From positions 62,001-126,000 of the forward strand of contig CAZXCU010000005.1 of NCBI GenBank assembly GCA_964639245.1: 64,000 bases of DNA, written 5' to 3'. This document shows positions 25,303-34,231 of this stretch, piece by piece. Under the pieces are notes generated by a model. It was not told the DNA's origin and ran no database searches. It saw nothing but the letters and a program-made list of their open reading frames with translations. A program made the position numbers and the translations under genes. The DNA is from SB15 sp964639245 (lineage in GTDB: Bacteria; Chloroflexota; Anaerolineae; Aggregatilineales; J027). Numbering within the stretch: the first letter of the stretch is position 1; the number at the start of each line of letters is the position of its first letter.

Positions 25303-26152
25303 TATTTATTCCTTTAGTTGCCAACACCTCTTTTGCTGGTGTTCTATCTCCGTTACTGCTAATGCGGCGGGGCGCATCTAAGAACTTCAAAGAAAAACCT
25401 AAGTTTTTGTACAGATCAATAATCCTATCAGTCGCTTGGTTTGAAATTGCTACAGGACCGGGGTGCTTTTTTAGCCATTGTGCGAGACGTACCTGATCAT
25501 CCCATGTAAAACCCTCTTTAGAATATTGAACAAATTCCACATCATAAGGAGGATCAGCATAAATAAAATCACTGGATCTCAAATCGATTTCTTCAAAATC
25601 TTTTGATTGGAATGTCCAATTTTTGAAAAAATCTTTGTAGACCGAAAAATCTGTCTCATAATTGATGGTCTTGTATTTACCAAAGGGGACATTAAATTCA
25701 CCTTTTTGATTAAATCTGCATAGTCCATTGTATCCTGTCCGATTCAGGTAATAAAACAAGGATGCAGCTTGCTGAGAGTTTATTTCATTCATTTTTATTA
25801 AATGATTAAATTTTGACCTATTTGCATAAAATAAATCTTTATCATTTCTCATTTCAATTCTAATAACAAATCCTAATTTAATTTGTTGGTAAAAGTTTAT
25901 AAGATGAGGGTTAATATCATTCAACAAAGCGGTAGATGCAGCTAATCCTAAAGCGATAGCTAACCCACCACAAAAAGGCTCAACCAAACGTCGAAAACGA
26001 TGAGGTTGCCAGAGTGATTCAATATGAGGTACAAGCCATCTTTTGCCCCCTGCCCATTTCAAAGCAGGCGGCGGAGCAGGAGCCGGCTGAAGGGGAATAT
26101 AGAAATTAATATTGGGATCATACCCAACAGGAACTTTATCGATTATAGTCAC
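25193..26152 (-). CDS. D12-class N6-adenine DNA methyltransferase (Dam/DpnM type)
   Basis: A 319-residue methyltransferase. SAM-binding motif I lies in LKWAGGKRWLVPHI, motif X/I region in EPFCGGLAIALGL, motif III in LLNDINPHLINFYQ, and catalytic motif IV DPPYDV in DFIYADPPYDV. The usual family end (TPAKEVLATKG) is reached about 38 residues before the stop; the extra tail is encoded where the gene runs into the endonuclease gene. The GTG start at 26152 has only a distant AAGG. AT-rich composition suggests acquisition. The recognition site is probably a short A-containing sequence such as GATC. Confidence 0.85.
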   Translation of the reverse strand: MTIIDKVPVGYDPNINFYIPLQPAPAPPPALKWAGGKRWLVPHIESLWQPHRFRRLVEPFCGGLAIALGLAASTALLNDINPHLINFYQQIKLGFVIRIEMRNDKDLFYANRSKFNHLIKMNEINSQQAASLFYYLNRTGYNGLCRFNQKGEFNVPFGKYKTINYETDFSVYKDFFKNWTFQSKDFEEIDLRSSDFIYADPPYDVEFVQYSKEGFTWDDQVRLAQWLKKHPGPVAISNQATDRIIDLYKNLGFSLKFLDAPRRISSNGDRTPAKEVLATKGINNAQKYDHGSGFRGNDTPRFVARRLHIHQSNNDWHEI

Positions 26153-26299
26153 TACGATTCTAAAAACCTTACTTTACTATCCATATTGTATCATTTGTTT
26201 GAACACAGGCATAGAAGTCCCAATTCCTAATCACATTCTACCTTAGATGTGTATACAAACTGTGCTAAACTTCCAAAGTTTTATCGTGAGGATTCGACT

Positions 26300-27268
26300 G
26301 TGCGCGTATTGATTACAGGTGGGGCGGGGTTTCTGGGGTCACATTTGTGTGATCGTTTTATCCAAGAAGGCCATACCGTTGTGGCGATGGATAACCTGCT
26401 GACTGGCTCAACCAAAAATATTGAACATCTAGCGGGACACGAAAATTTCACTTTCATCAAACACGATGTGTCCAATTACATTTTTTTACCGGGCGAACTG
26501 GATGCAGTGCTGCATTTTGCTTCTCCTGCCAGTCCTATTGACTACCTCAAATACCCCATTCAAACGCTCAAAGTAGGGGCATTAGGAACGCATAACGCGC
26601 TGGGGTTAGCGATTTCCAAAGGGGCGAAATTTTTGCTGGCTTCGACCTCTGAAATCTATGGCGATCCCTTAGTTCATCCACAACGCGAAGATTATCCCGG
26701 CAATGTGGATGCCATCGGGCCACGCGGGGTGTATGATGAAGCCAAACGCTACGCCGAAGCGCTGACGATGGCCTACCAACGCACTCACGGCCTCGAAACG
26801 CGGATTGTGCGAATTTTTAATACCTTTGGGCCGCGGATGCGCTTGAATGACGGACGGGTGGTACCGACCTTTATCCGACAGGCGCTTAAGGCCAAACCTC
26901 TGACAGCGTATGGGGATGGCAAACAGACCCGTAGTTTCTGTTATGTGAGCGACCTTGTAGAAGGTATTTACCGCCTGCTGCACAGCGACTTTAAAGAACC
27001 TGTCAACATTGGTAACCCGTATGAAATGACGATTCTGGAATTTGCCGAAATTATCAATCGCCTGACGGAGAATACTGCGGGGATTATCCTAGAGGACAAA
27101 CGGATTGAAGGCGACCCGCAAACCCGCCAACCAGATATTACCCGCGCTAAAGCCGTGCTGGATTGGCAACCGGTAGTTTCTCTGGAAGAAGGTCTGCGGA
27201 TGACAATTGATTTTTACCGCAGAACAGGCGTGAACCATGTTACTGGCACGTTTCCAGTCATCCGGTAA
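26300..27268 (+). CDS. NAD-dependent epimerase/dehydratase, UDP-glucuronate decarboxylase-like
   Basis: A 322-residue extended SDR: GGAGFLGSHL (NAD-binding Rossmann loop), TSEIYGDP (catalytic Ser/Thr), and YDEAKR (YxxxK). The segments YDEAKRYAEAL and IFNTFGPRM are typical of UDP-xylose synthase (UXS)-type decarboxylases that make UDP-xylose for polysaccharides. Start GTG 26300 has a GAGG site and gives the family N-terminus MRVLITGGAG. First gene of the 26300-32652 operon; it overlaps the next by 32 bp. Confidence 0.85.
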   Translation: MRVLITGGAGFLGSHLCDRFIQEGHTVVAMDNLLTGSTKNIEHLAGHENFTFIKHDVSNYIFLPGELDAVLHFASPASPIDYLKYPIQTLKVGALGTHNALGLAISKGAKFLLASTSEIYGDPLVHPQREDYPGNVDAIGPRGVYDEAKRYAEALTMAYQRTHGLETRIVRIFNTFGPRMRLNDGRVVPTFIRQALKAKPLTAYGDGKQTRSFCYVSDLVEGIYRLLHSDFKEPVNIGNPYEMTILEFAEIINRLTENTAGIILEDKRIEGDPQTRQPDITRAKAVLDWQPVVSLEEGLRMTIDFYRRTGVNHVTGTFPVIR

Positions 27269-28736
27269 GGGCTTCCTTGCCGTACTGATGGGTGTGGGGG
27301 CGGCATTGCTGCCTTTGCCCGCGTTTGTGATGCTGTTGGGAAGCAGTCTCTTAGGGACTGCTTTTTTAATGGAACCTGCCCTCGCGCTTATTGTAATGCT
27401 CAGTGTCGCCCCACTAAAAACCTTGATCGAAACCGAATCGCCCGTGCAACTGCCCCTCGATATCGGTCAGATAGCGCTCTTTGTGTTTATCGGGATATGG
27501 GCGCTACGCCGTATTGCTGACCGCGAAACCCAATTTTATTTTCCCAAGATTTTGCTGGTGGGAATCGGTTATTTCGTCTTGATGGTGTCGTTTAGCCTGT
27601 GGACAGCCTATTCACCTTCGGCGTTTGTCACCGAAATGCTTAAGTGGATTCAGATTGGGTTGCTGGTGTTCATTGTGGCGAATATTCAACGCTGGCACTG
27701 GATTCTATTCGGGGTAGTGTTGAGTGCGGCGTTGCAAGCCATCATTGGTTTATGGGAATTTCAGGGCGGTTCCGGGGCAGCGCATCTGTGGATTCTGGAC
27801 TATCACTATTTTCGTGCTTTCGGGACATTCGGACAGCCGAATCCATTTGGAGCATTTATGGGGATGGTGCTGCCGCTAGCATTGGCAACGGCGGGAGGGT
27901 ATGGATGGGCTGCATTGTTCCCCATCAAGGGAAAAGAGGAATTCAAAGCCTTACCCGCGAATCAAAAATGGGAGGAAAATTTCGCGCTGGCAATGCTCTA
28001 TGGCGGGATGGGGGTTTTCATTTTTGCGGCCTTACTGGCTTCGTGGAGTCGGGGGGCATGGCTTGGTTTTTTGAGCGCGGGTGTGGTCATGGTTTTTTTG
28101 TTCCCCCAACGGCGGATTCACGGAATCCTCGCTTTGGCAGTTGGCGGAATGCTGGTCGGCGGGTTGTGGATGGGCGGACTGTTGCCAGCCAGCCTGACCC
28201 AGCGTTTAACCAGTTTTCGGGAGGATTTTATCGGATTCCGGGATGTACGCGGGGCGGTAATTAGCGATGAAAATTTCGCCGTGCTGGAACGTCTGTCCCA
28301 TTGGCAATCTGCGATTGAGATGGCAAACGCTAACCCGATGCTGGGGGTTGGTTTTGGCAATTACGAAACGGCGTATCGAGAATTTGCGCTGGCAAACTGG
28401 CAAAATCCTTTAGGACACGCGCATAATTACTATCTTAATTTGCTCGCAGAAACGGGAATCGTCGGTTTTCATGCGTATTTCATAATGTGGGGCTTGATAA
28501 TCAGACAAAATTGGCGTTTACTACACAAGTCCCTGTCATGGCAGCAGCGCGGGGTTGCGGTGGGGCTGATGGGTGTCTGGACGCATATAAGCGTTCATAG
28601 TTTTTTAGACAAACTCTATGTGAATAATTTATTTTTGCATCTTGGCGTAATGCTAGGTATCCTAGCGGCTTTGCACTTTCAGGAGCAGGTGGTTGACAAC
28701 CCTCAAGACAGCGACACAAACCGTGAACCCGATTGA
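27237..28736 (+). CDS. O-antigen ligase/Wzy-like polysaccharide membrane protein
   Basis: A 499-residue polytopic protein with about ten membrane helices and the O-antigen ligase/polymerase signature RAFGTFGQPNPFGAFMGMVLPL, plus a long soluble loop before NPMLGVGFGNYE and HAHNYYLNLLAETG, the usual second conserved loop. It would ligate or polymerise glycan on the outer side of the membrane. It overlaps the UXS gene by 32 bp and the GtrA gene by 44 bp. Confidence 0.85.
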   Translation: MLLARFQSSGKGFLAVLMGVGAALLPLPAFVMLLGSSLLGTAFLMEPALALIVMLSVAPLKTLIETESPVQLPLDIGQIALFVFIGIWALRRIADRETQFYFPKILLVGIGYFVLMVSFSLWTAYSPSAFVTEMLKWIQIGLLVFIVANIQRWHWILFGVVLSAALQAIIGLWEFQGGSGAAHLWILDYHYFRAFGTFGQPNPFGAFMGMVLPLALATAGGYGWAALFPIKGKEEFKALPANQKWEENFALAMLYGGMGVFIFAALLASWSRGAWLGFLSAGVVMVFLFPQRRIHGILALAVGGMLVGGLWMGGLLPASLTQRLTSFREDFIGFRDVRGAVISDENFAVLERLSHWQSAIEMANANPMLGVGFGNYETAYREFALANWQNPLGHAHNYYLNLLAETGIVGFHAYFIMWGLIIRQNWRLLHKSLSWQQRGVAVGLMGVWTHISVHSFLDKLYVNNLFLHLGVMLGILAALHFQEQVVDNPQDSDTNREPD

Positions 28737-29259
28737 TCGTTTTATCCTGTGGATTGCTGGCTTTTTTGGCGAAAAAGCCAAGGAAGTCGAACGTTTTCTT
28801 AAATTTGCAACGGTGGGCATTATCGGCGCGGTGGTGGATTTCACCACCTTGAATCTGCTGCAATTTTCGCTGCTTGTACCTGTCAAGCCGCACCAATCCG
28901 AAAAAATTGCGCTTGCAACCGGCATATCGTTTTGCGCGGCGGTGTTGAGCAACTTTCTGCTCAATCGCTACTGGACGTACCCGGACTCGCGTTCGCGGAG
29001 TATGCGGCGGCAGTTGGCAATTTTCTTTGGGATTAGTGTGGTGGGGCTACTGTTCCGGTTGGTGTTTGTCAGCGCAACCTATCATCTGCTGGGGGATTTT
29101 AGCGCGGATGTGCTGAACAGCCTCTCGATTGACCCGAATTGGGGCAAAGAAGCGATTTATCAACTTGGCACGAATGAAGCACAGGCGATTTCGATTGTGA
29201 TTGTGCTGTTCTGGAATTTCTTTGCTAATCGCTATTGGACATACAACGACGTAGCGTGA
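28693..29259 (+). CDS. GtrA-family membrane protein
   Basis: A 188-residue protein with four membrane helices and the GtrA features FLKFATVGIIGAVVDF, SNFLLNRYWTY near residue 95 and NFFANRYWTYND at the end. GtrA-type proteins help move polyprenyl-linked sugars across the membrane. The start is TTG 28693 with AGGAG upstream inside the preceding gene. Confidence 0.85.
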   Translation: MTTLKTATQTVNPIDRFILWIAGFFGEKAKEVERFLKFATVGIIGAVVDFTTLNLLQFSLLVPVKPHQSEKIALATGISFCAAVLSNFLLNRYWTYPDSRSRSMRRQLAIFFGISVVGLLFRLVFVSATYHLLGDFSADVLNSLSIDPNWGKEAIYQLGTNEAQAISIVIVLFWNFFANRYWTYNDVA

Positions 29260-30383
29260 TCGGGATTGACTACACCGCCGCATACGAGCAAGGGGCGGGG
29301 ATAGGGCGTTTGGTGCGTCATCTGGTGGCAGCACTGGCGCAAGCAGACCCCGTAACCCCTTATAAATTGTTTGTGGCGGGCGCAACCGCTCATCAACTTC
29401 CCCCCGTTCCCGGTGCGAATTTTCATTGGTATCCCACACGGGTCTCGCCGCGCTGGTTTGCGCGACTCTGGTTCCGGGCGCATTTGCCTCTTCCAATGGA
29501 AGCCTTTATTGGGCGGGTCAAGCTCTATCACGCCACCGATTTTACCCTGCCGCCGGTGTTGCCCGGCACCAAAACGATTCTCACCGTGCATGATTTGTCC
29601 TTTGTGCGTTCGCCGGAAACGCTACCGCCACCCCTGATTAAGTATTTGAATCATGCCGTTCCCTATTCGGTGCGCCGCGCTCAACATGTGCTGGCAGATT
29701 CGCAGGCTACCAAAGACGATTTAATCGAACTTTATGGCACCCCAGCAGAAAAAATTACCGTGCTGCTGAGTGGGGTGGATTCCCATTTCCGCCGGATTGA
29801 AGATGCTCAAACTCTGCAAGCAGTCCGTGAAAAATATAAGATTCCTGACCAGCCGTATATTTTTTCAATCGGGACGGTGCAGCCGCGTAAAAATTATCCC
29901 CGTCTGGTGGAAGCACTGCATCACTTGGGGCGCGAATTTTCGCAGGTGACTCTGGTTATTGCGGGGGGCAAAGGCTGGCTGAATAATACCCTCTATGAAA
30001 CTATTCAACGCTTGGGCATGGAAAAGCGGGTGCAGCTGATTGGTTTTGCGGATGATGCCGATATTCCGGCGTTGTACAGTGGGGCAATCGTCACCGCCTA
30101 TCCTTCGCTGTATGAGGGGTTCGGATTTCCGATTGTGGAATCGATGGCCTGTGGCACCCCTGTTTTAACCAGTAATGTCTCCTCCATGCCGGAAGTGGCA
30201 GGCGATGCCGCTGTCATGGTCAATCCATATGATGTAGAAGCGCTGAGTCACCGCCTGCGAGTCCTATTGACGGATACTGGCCTTCGGGAGACACTTACAC
30301 TACGCGGTTTTCAACAAGCCCAAAAATTTACATGGGAAAAAGCCGCGAAAGAACTTAAAGCCATTTATGAGCGTGAAAGTTAA
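29256..30383 (+). CDS. GT4-family glycosyltransferase
   Basis: About 375 residues. N-terminal acceptor domain with GAGIGRLVRHLV; C-terminal nucleotide-sugar domain with FSIGTVQPRKNYPRLVEAL, then YPSLYEGFGFPIVESMACGTPVLTSN, the E-x7-E signature of GT4. GTG 29256 overlaps the GtrA TGA (GTGA) and is preferred over an earlier TTG at 29235. It should act in cytoplasmic assembly of the glycan handled by its neighbours. Confidence 0.9.
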   Translation: MIGIDYTAAYEQGAGIGRLVRHLVAALAQADPVTPYKLFVAGATAHQLPPVPGANFHWYPTRVSPRWFARLWFRAHLPLPMEAFIGRVKLYHATDFTLPPVLPGTKTILTVHDLSFVRSPETLPPPLIKYLNHAVPYSVRRAQHVLADSQATKDDLIELYGTPAEKITVLLSGVDSHFRRIEDAQTLQAVREKYKIPDQPYIFSIGTVQPRKNYPRLVEALHHLGREFSQVTLVIAGGKGWLNNTLYETIQRLGMEKRVQLIGFADDADIPALYSGAIVTAYPSLYEGFGFPIVESMACGTPVLTSNVSSMPEVAGDAAVMVNPYDVEALSHRLRVLLTDTGLRETLTLRGFQQAQKFTWEKAAKELKAIYERES

Positions 30384-30386
30384 CCT

Positions 30387-30863
30387 ATGCAGCCAAAACC
30401 AATTTCTGCCTCGCGGATTACCCTTAGCCAGATGATGGGGGTACAGGACACGAATAATTTAGGGAATGTGCATGGCGGGGTCATTATGCGCTTGGTGGAT
30501 GAGGCTGGAGCGATTGCTGCCATGCGCCATGCCCAAACAGCGGTTGTGACAGTTGCCGTCGACTCGATGTTGTTCAAAGAACCGATTCGGATTGGCGATT
30601 TGGTGATTGTGACGGCAGAACTCACCTATGTGGGGCGGACTTCGATTGAAACACTGGTAACCGTGCGGGCAGAACACGCCATTGATGGTTCAAGCCGTTC
30701 AACCAATTCCGCGTATCTGGTGTACGTGGCGCTGGATAAGGATGGCAAACCCTGCCGCGTTCCCCCGTTGCTCCTCGAAACAGACGAAGAAAAACAACGC
30801 TGGGATGAAGCGCTGGAACGGCAAGCCTACCGTAAATCGCAGAAAAAACAGGCCAAAACATGA
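30387..30863 (+). CDS. Hotdog-fold acyl-CoA thioesterase (YciA/BFIT type)
   Basis: A 158-residue protein. The hotdog motif is GNVHGGVIMRLVDEAGAIAAMRHA, with the catalytic Asp in LVDEAG, followed by TVAVDSMLFKEPIRIGDLV, and a basic C-terminal tail. The family hydrolyses acyl-CoA thioesters. It lies 4 bp after the glycosyltransferase gene, and its stop overlaps the BchI-like gene by 4 bp (ATGA). Confidence 0.88.
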   Translation: MQPKPISASRITLSQMMGVQDTNNLGNVHGGVIMRLVDEAGAIAAMRHAQTAVVTVAVDSMLFKEPIRIGDLVIVTAELTYVGRTSIETLVTVRAEHAIDGSSRSTNSAYLVYVALDKDGKPCRVPPLLLETDEEKQRWDEALERQAYRKSQKKQAKT

Positions 30864-31972
30864 CCCATTCACCGCTTTTACCCGATTTAGGGAATCGCAA
30901 ATCGACCCTGCTGGATTTACTCAACCAGACCGGGGCGCGGGCGGTTTTAAAAAGGCCGCGTGCCGAGTTGGGATTGGCTGACCAACTGCCCTATCCCTTT
31001 CTGGCGATTGTCAAACAGGTGGAAATGCGGGTCGCGTTGATGCTCTCGGTGATTAATCCATCGGTGGGCGGGGTGCTGCTGATTGGGCCGCGTGGGACGG
31101 GCAAAACAACCTGTGTTCGCAGCTTAACCGGGATTCTACCGGAAATGGAATTGGAAGATGTAACGGCTGAATATGACTCAGAGGGCAAACTGCCGACGTA
31201 TTGGGATACGGTGAAAATTGTCGAACTGCCCCTGAATGCGCGTTTGGAAGAAGTCGTGGGGGGGATTAACGAACGCATTTCGATTCAGCAAAACCGCGTC
31301 AAACTGGAACCGGGGATTCTTTCCCGCGCCAATCAAAATATCCTCTATATTGACGAAGTAAATTTGTTGCAAGATGAAATTACGGATGCGATTTTAGACG
31401 CTGCTGCACAGGGGAGTTATACCGTCCGACGCGGGGCGATGTCTGGCACATTTGCATCCAAATTTGTGTTGATTGGCTCGATGAATCCCGAAGAAGGCCG
31501 TTTGCGTCCGCAGATTATGGATCGCTTCGGGCTGCGGGTGCCGGTGCGGGGTTTAATGGATGCCGAAGACCGCCTAGAAGTGTATATGCGCGTCAAAGAA
31601 TATCGGGAAAACCCGCGTTCGTTCGTGGCAAAATGGGCGGATATGATGAATGATACCCGCGAACTGGTCGGGGCAGCGCGGGAACTCCTCAAACAAACTA
31701 CTTTAAACGCGGAGGCCATCGAAATCGGGCTGCGCCTGGTCAACGAATTGGATATTGATTCGCACCGTGCCGAATACACCATGTTTGAAGCGGCTCGCGC
31801 CCATGCGGCGGCGGACGGACGCGATGTTGCCGATGTGGAGGATGTACGGGTGGTTGCACCGATGGCTTTGCGTCAGCGTCGCAGCCAGTTCATGGTGGAC
31901 TTTTTCAAGCGCCAACTGGATGAAGATGCCCAAATCCGCCACAAAATTGATGAAATGATCGGGCAGGCATGA
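30860..31972 (+). CDS. BchI/ChlI-like AAA+ ATPase
   Basis: A 370-residue ATPase similar to the magnesium-chelatase I subunit: Walker A GPRGTGKTT (about 74-82), Walker B LYIDEVNLL, sensor 1 IGSMNPEEG, Arg-finger region RPQIMDRFG and the helical lid. No BchD or BchH is nearby, so a chelatase role in pigment synthesis is not shown; many such proteins act as MoxR-like chaperones with VWA partners. It sits in the polysaccharide operon with 4-bp overlaps on both sides. Confidence 0.85.
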   Translation: MTHSPLLPDLGNRKSTLLDLLNQTGARAVLKRPRAELGLADQLPYPFLAIVKQVEMRVALMLSVINPSVGGVLLIGPRGTGKTTCVRSLTGILPEMELEDVTAEYDSEGKLPTYWDTVKIVELPLNARLEEVVGGINERISIQQNRVKLEPGILSRANQNILYIDEVNLLQDEITDAILDAAAQGSYTVRRGAMSGTFASKFVLIGSMNPEEGRLRPQIMDRFGLRVPVRGLMDAEDRLEVYMRVKEYRENPRSFVAKWADMMNDTRELVGAARELLKQTTLNAEAIEIGLRLVNELDIDSHRAEYTMFEAARAHAAADGRDVADVEDVRVVAPMALRQRRSQFMVDFFKRQLDEDAQIRHKIDEMIGQA

Positions 31973-32652
31973 AAAATCATTTGCTTTATCCCTATCGTCA
32001 CGGCCTGATTGCGCTGTGGCTGCTAGCATTTGCTTTTTATCATCTGGCATGGACAGTGCATGAAACCGCTTTTGCCACCCAGAATGGCTTTGATTTAGCC
32101 GAACAGGTCAGTCTTCATCCCGCGATTCGGGCTGAATCGCCTGCGCTGCGAACCTCCGGGTTTTTGCGTCTGCCCATTCCGATGATGGCGCTGGGGTTGG
32201 CGTTCACCGCCCTGCTGTGTGAGGACAGCCGTTGGAAATGGTTCTGGCGGGCAATGGCATTTTTGATTGCTTTGCGGGTCAATCCACCGGAAGCGGCGCT
32301 ACGGGCGCTGGGAATACTGCGGGACAACGACAATGCCTTCCAATTGGCTTATTTAACTGTGTTGGGCGTGGGGCTGGTGCTGGCAACCCTTCCGCTTGAA
32401 AAACTATTCCAGCGCTTTTTAAGCCCGCTTCTCGTAGGGGTGGTGTTGCTAGGTACGATTTTGCCTGCGCTGGGTTTGAATCGGGCAATTCAACTGTGGC
32501 ATGAACTTCAATTGGATGTCAGTTTAGGCGGCGGGTCGGTTTTATATCTATTTACTCTTGTTATTGTAGGCGGGTTATTGGTCTGGCGGTGGGGTTTTAA
32601 AACAAATGACCCCATACAGCATGGGGTCAGCGTGACAGCGCAACAGGTGTAA
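31969..32652 (+). CDS. Unknown polytopic membrane protein
   Basis: A 227-residue protein with about five to six membrane helices (near 12-30, 65-85, 95-110, 125-145, 150-170 and 190-210) and no recognised family motif. It overlaps the BchI-like gene by 4 bp, so it is co-translated. Near its 3' end a perfect 8-bp hairpin (32608-32615 with 32621-32628) is embedded in the coding sequence. Last gene of the operon. Confidence 0.7.
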   Translation: MKNHLLYPYRHGLIALWLLAFAFYHLAWTVHETAFATQNGFDLAEQVSLHPAIRAESPALRTSGFLRLPIPMMALGLAFTALLCEDSRWKWFWRAMAFLIALRVNPPEAALRALGILRDNDNAFQLAYLTVLGVGLVLATLPLEKLFQRFLSPLLVGVVLLGTILPALGLNRAIQLWHELQLDVSLGGGSVLYLFTLVIVGGLLVWRWGFKTNDPIQHGVSVTAQQV

Positions 32653-32670
32653 CCCTATCGCGGTAAAAAA

Positions 32671-32907
32671 TTACATGCGTTCTTCGATGTATTTCACCGC
32701 GTCGCCGACGGTGGTAATGCGTTGGGCTTCTTCGTCAGAAATTTCGCCGCCGAATTCTTCTTCAAAAGCCATAATCAGTTCTACAAGGTCAAGGCTGTCT
32801 GCTTCCAAATCATCACGGAAGTTGGCGGTCAACACCACTTTCTCCCGTTCCACTCCCAATAAATCCACAATGATATTGGTCACACGTTCTTGTGTGTTTG
32901 CTGCCAT
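32671..32907 (-). CDS. acpP: Acyl carrier protein
   Basis: A 78-residue ACP with the phosphopantetheine Ser in ADSLDLVELIMAFEEEF (Ser36-region), the usual acidic surface and normal length. It carries acyl chains in fatty acid synthesis. ATG has the ribosome-binding site GGAGG. It is monocistronic, diverging from the fni gene across 176 bp that hold a dyad and a promoter; no fab genes adjoin. Confidence 0.95.
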   Translation of the reverse strand: MAANTQERVTNIIVDLLGVEREKVVLTANFRDDLEADSLDLVELIMAFEEEFGGEISDEEAQRITTVGDAVKYIEERM

Positions 32908-32938
32908 TTCGGTATTTCCTCCAGATTTGTTTGTTAAT

Positions 32939-32957
32939 TGTACCGTAGATTGGTACA
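32939..32957. promoter_or_regulatory. Dyad in the acpP/fni divergent region
   Basis: TGTACC-gtagatt-GGTACA is a perfect 6-bp inverted repeat about 30 bp upstream of the acpP start, well placed as an operator for acpP. A fatty-acid regulator is possible, but its identity is unknown. Confidence 0.4.
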
Positions 32958-33014
32958 GAGTTTGCTATATTCAATAAGGGCGACTGCCTTAAGCGGCAGA
33001 TTATAGCGCAACAC

Positions 33015-33043
33015 TTAACCACCTGTCACTAATCAGATACAAT
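33015..33043 (+). promoter_or_regulatory. Promoter of fni
   Basis: TTAACC (33015-33020) and TACAAT (33038-33043), 17-bp spacer, 40 bp before ATG 33084. Confidence 0.55.
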
Positions 33044-33083
33044 GGTCAAGTCGCCAATTAACCCAATTAAGGAACACCACTGC

Positions 33084-34112
33084 ATGTCAAAAGTCACGGA
33101 ACGGCGCAAGGAAGAACATATCAATATCAACCTAGAACAAAATGTCCAGTTTCCAAGCCTGACCACCGGGTTGGAAAAATATCGCTTCCTGCACCGCGCC
33201 CTCCCTGAACTCAATCTGAGCGAAATTGATACCACCGTCACGGTTTTTGGCAAAACACTCAATACCCCCTTGTTCATGTCCTCGATGACGGGTGGGGCAG
33301 AACGCGCCCGCAAAATCAACCGCCATCTGGCTGAAGCTGCCCAAACCTATGGATTGGCGATGGGGGTGGGGTCGCAACGTGCCGCCATCGAAAATGAAGA
33401 ACTTGCCTATACCTTTCAATTGCGTGATCTTGCACCGGATATTTTACTTTTTGCCAACTTAGGGGCGGTGCAATTGAATTACGGGTATGGGATTGAGCAA
33501 TGCCGTAAAGCAGTGGAGATGATTGAGGCCGATGCGCTGATTCTGCATCTGAATGTGTTGCAGGAAGCTGTTCAGCCCGAAGGGGATACGAATTTTAAAG
33601 GGCTGATTGACCGTATTGCAGAGGTATGTGCCAAACTGCCTGTCCCCGTGATTGCCAAAGAAGTTGGCTGGGGGTTTTCCGAAGCGGATATTCGGTTGTT
33701 GGCACAAGCAGGTGTGCAGGCGATTGATGTTGCTGGTTCGGGAGGGACATCGTGGAGCGAAGTGGAATATCACCGCGCTCCAAGTGCGTTCCATGCCCAA
33801 GTTGCCCGCAGTTTTGCCGATTGGGGGATTCCAACCGCAGAGGCGATTTGCTATGTCAAACAAACTGCACCTCAGATGCCGATTTTTGCAAGCGGTGGTT
33901 TGAAAGATGGAATTGATGTGGCAAAAAGCGTGGCGCTAGGGGCAACGCTCGCGGGGATGGCAGGCCAATTTTTAAAGGCTGCCGACCAATCCGCCGAAAA
34001 AGTCATGGAATTTATCGAAATTACCCAGCGCCAACTTAAAATTGCGATGTTGTGTTCCGGGACAGCAAACATCGGTGAACTCTCCCAAACACCCCTTCTC
34101 AAAACGGAATAG
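33084..34112 (+). CDS. fni: Type 2 isopentenyl-diphosphate isomerase (FMN-dependent)
   Basis: A 342-residue TIM-barrel flavoprotein. MSSMTGGAERARKINRHLAEAA, MGVGSQRAAIE, the FMN/substrate loops HLNVLQEAVQPEGDTNF and VIAKEVGWGFS, then DVAGSGGTSW and ASGGLKDGIDVAKS are hallmark IDI-2 motifs. It interconverts IPP and DMAPP for isoprenoids. Start ATG 33084 has AAGGAA 10 bases upstream and matches the family N-terminus. Monocistronic. Confidence 0.93.
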   Translation: MSKVTERRKEEHININLEQNVQFPSLTTGLEKYRFLHRALPELNLSEIDTTVTVFGKTLNTPLFMSSMTGGAERARKINRHLAEAAQTYGLAMGVGSQRAAIENEELAYTFQLRDLAPDILLFANLGAVQLNYGYGIEQCRKAVEMIEADALILHLNVLQEAVQPEGDTNFKGLIDRIAEVCAKLPVPVIAKEVGWGFSEADIRLLAQAGVQAIDVAGSGGTSWSEVEYHRAPSAFHAQVARSFADWGIPTAEAICYVKQTAPQMPIFASGGLKDGIDVAKSVALGATLAGMAGQFLKAADQSAEKVMEFIEITQRQLKIAMLCSGTANIGELSQTPLLKTE

Positions 34113-34231
34113 ATTTGTTCATCGGGTGTCTGAATAGGGCGGGAATCTGGGATTTTCGGTGACAACGTTTTCCATACGCCTTGTCCCCGCCCCTATAGGA
34201 CTTAATCCATGTTTACTTACCGGACACAGCA

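Noticed and set aside
34113..34231. Terminator between fni and the histidine kinase
   Set aside because: ATAGGGCGGG and CCCGCCCCTAT are only imperfectly matched with a loop of about 50 nt and no T-run, so the evidence is weak.
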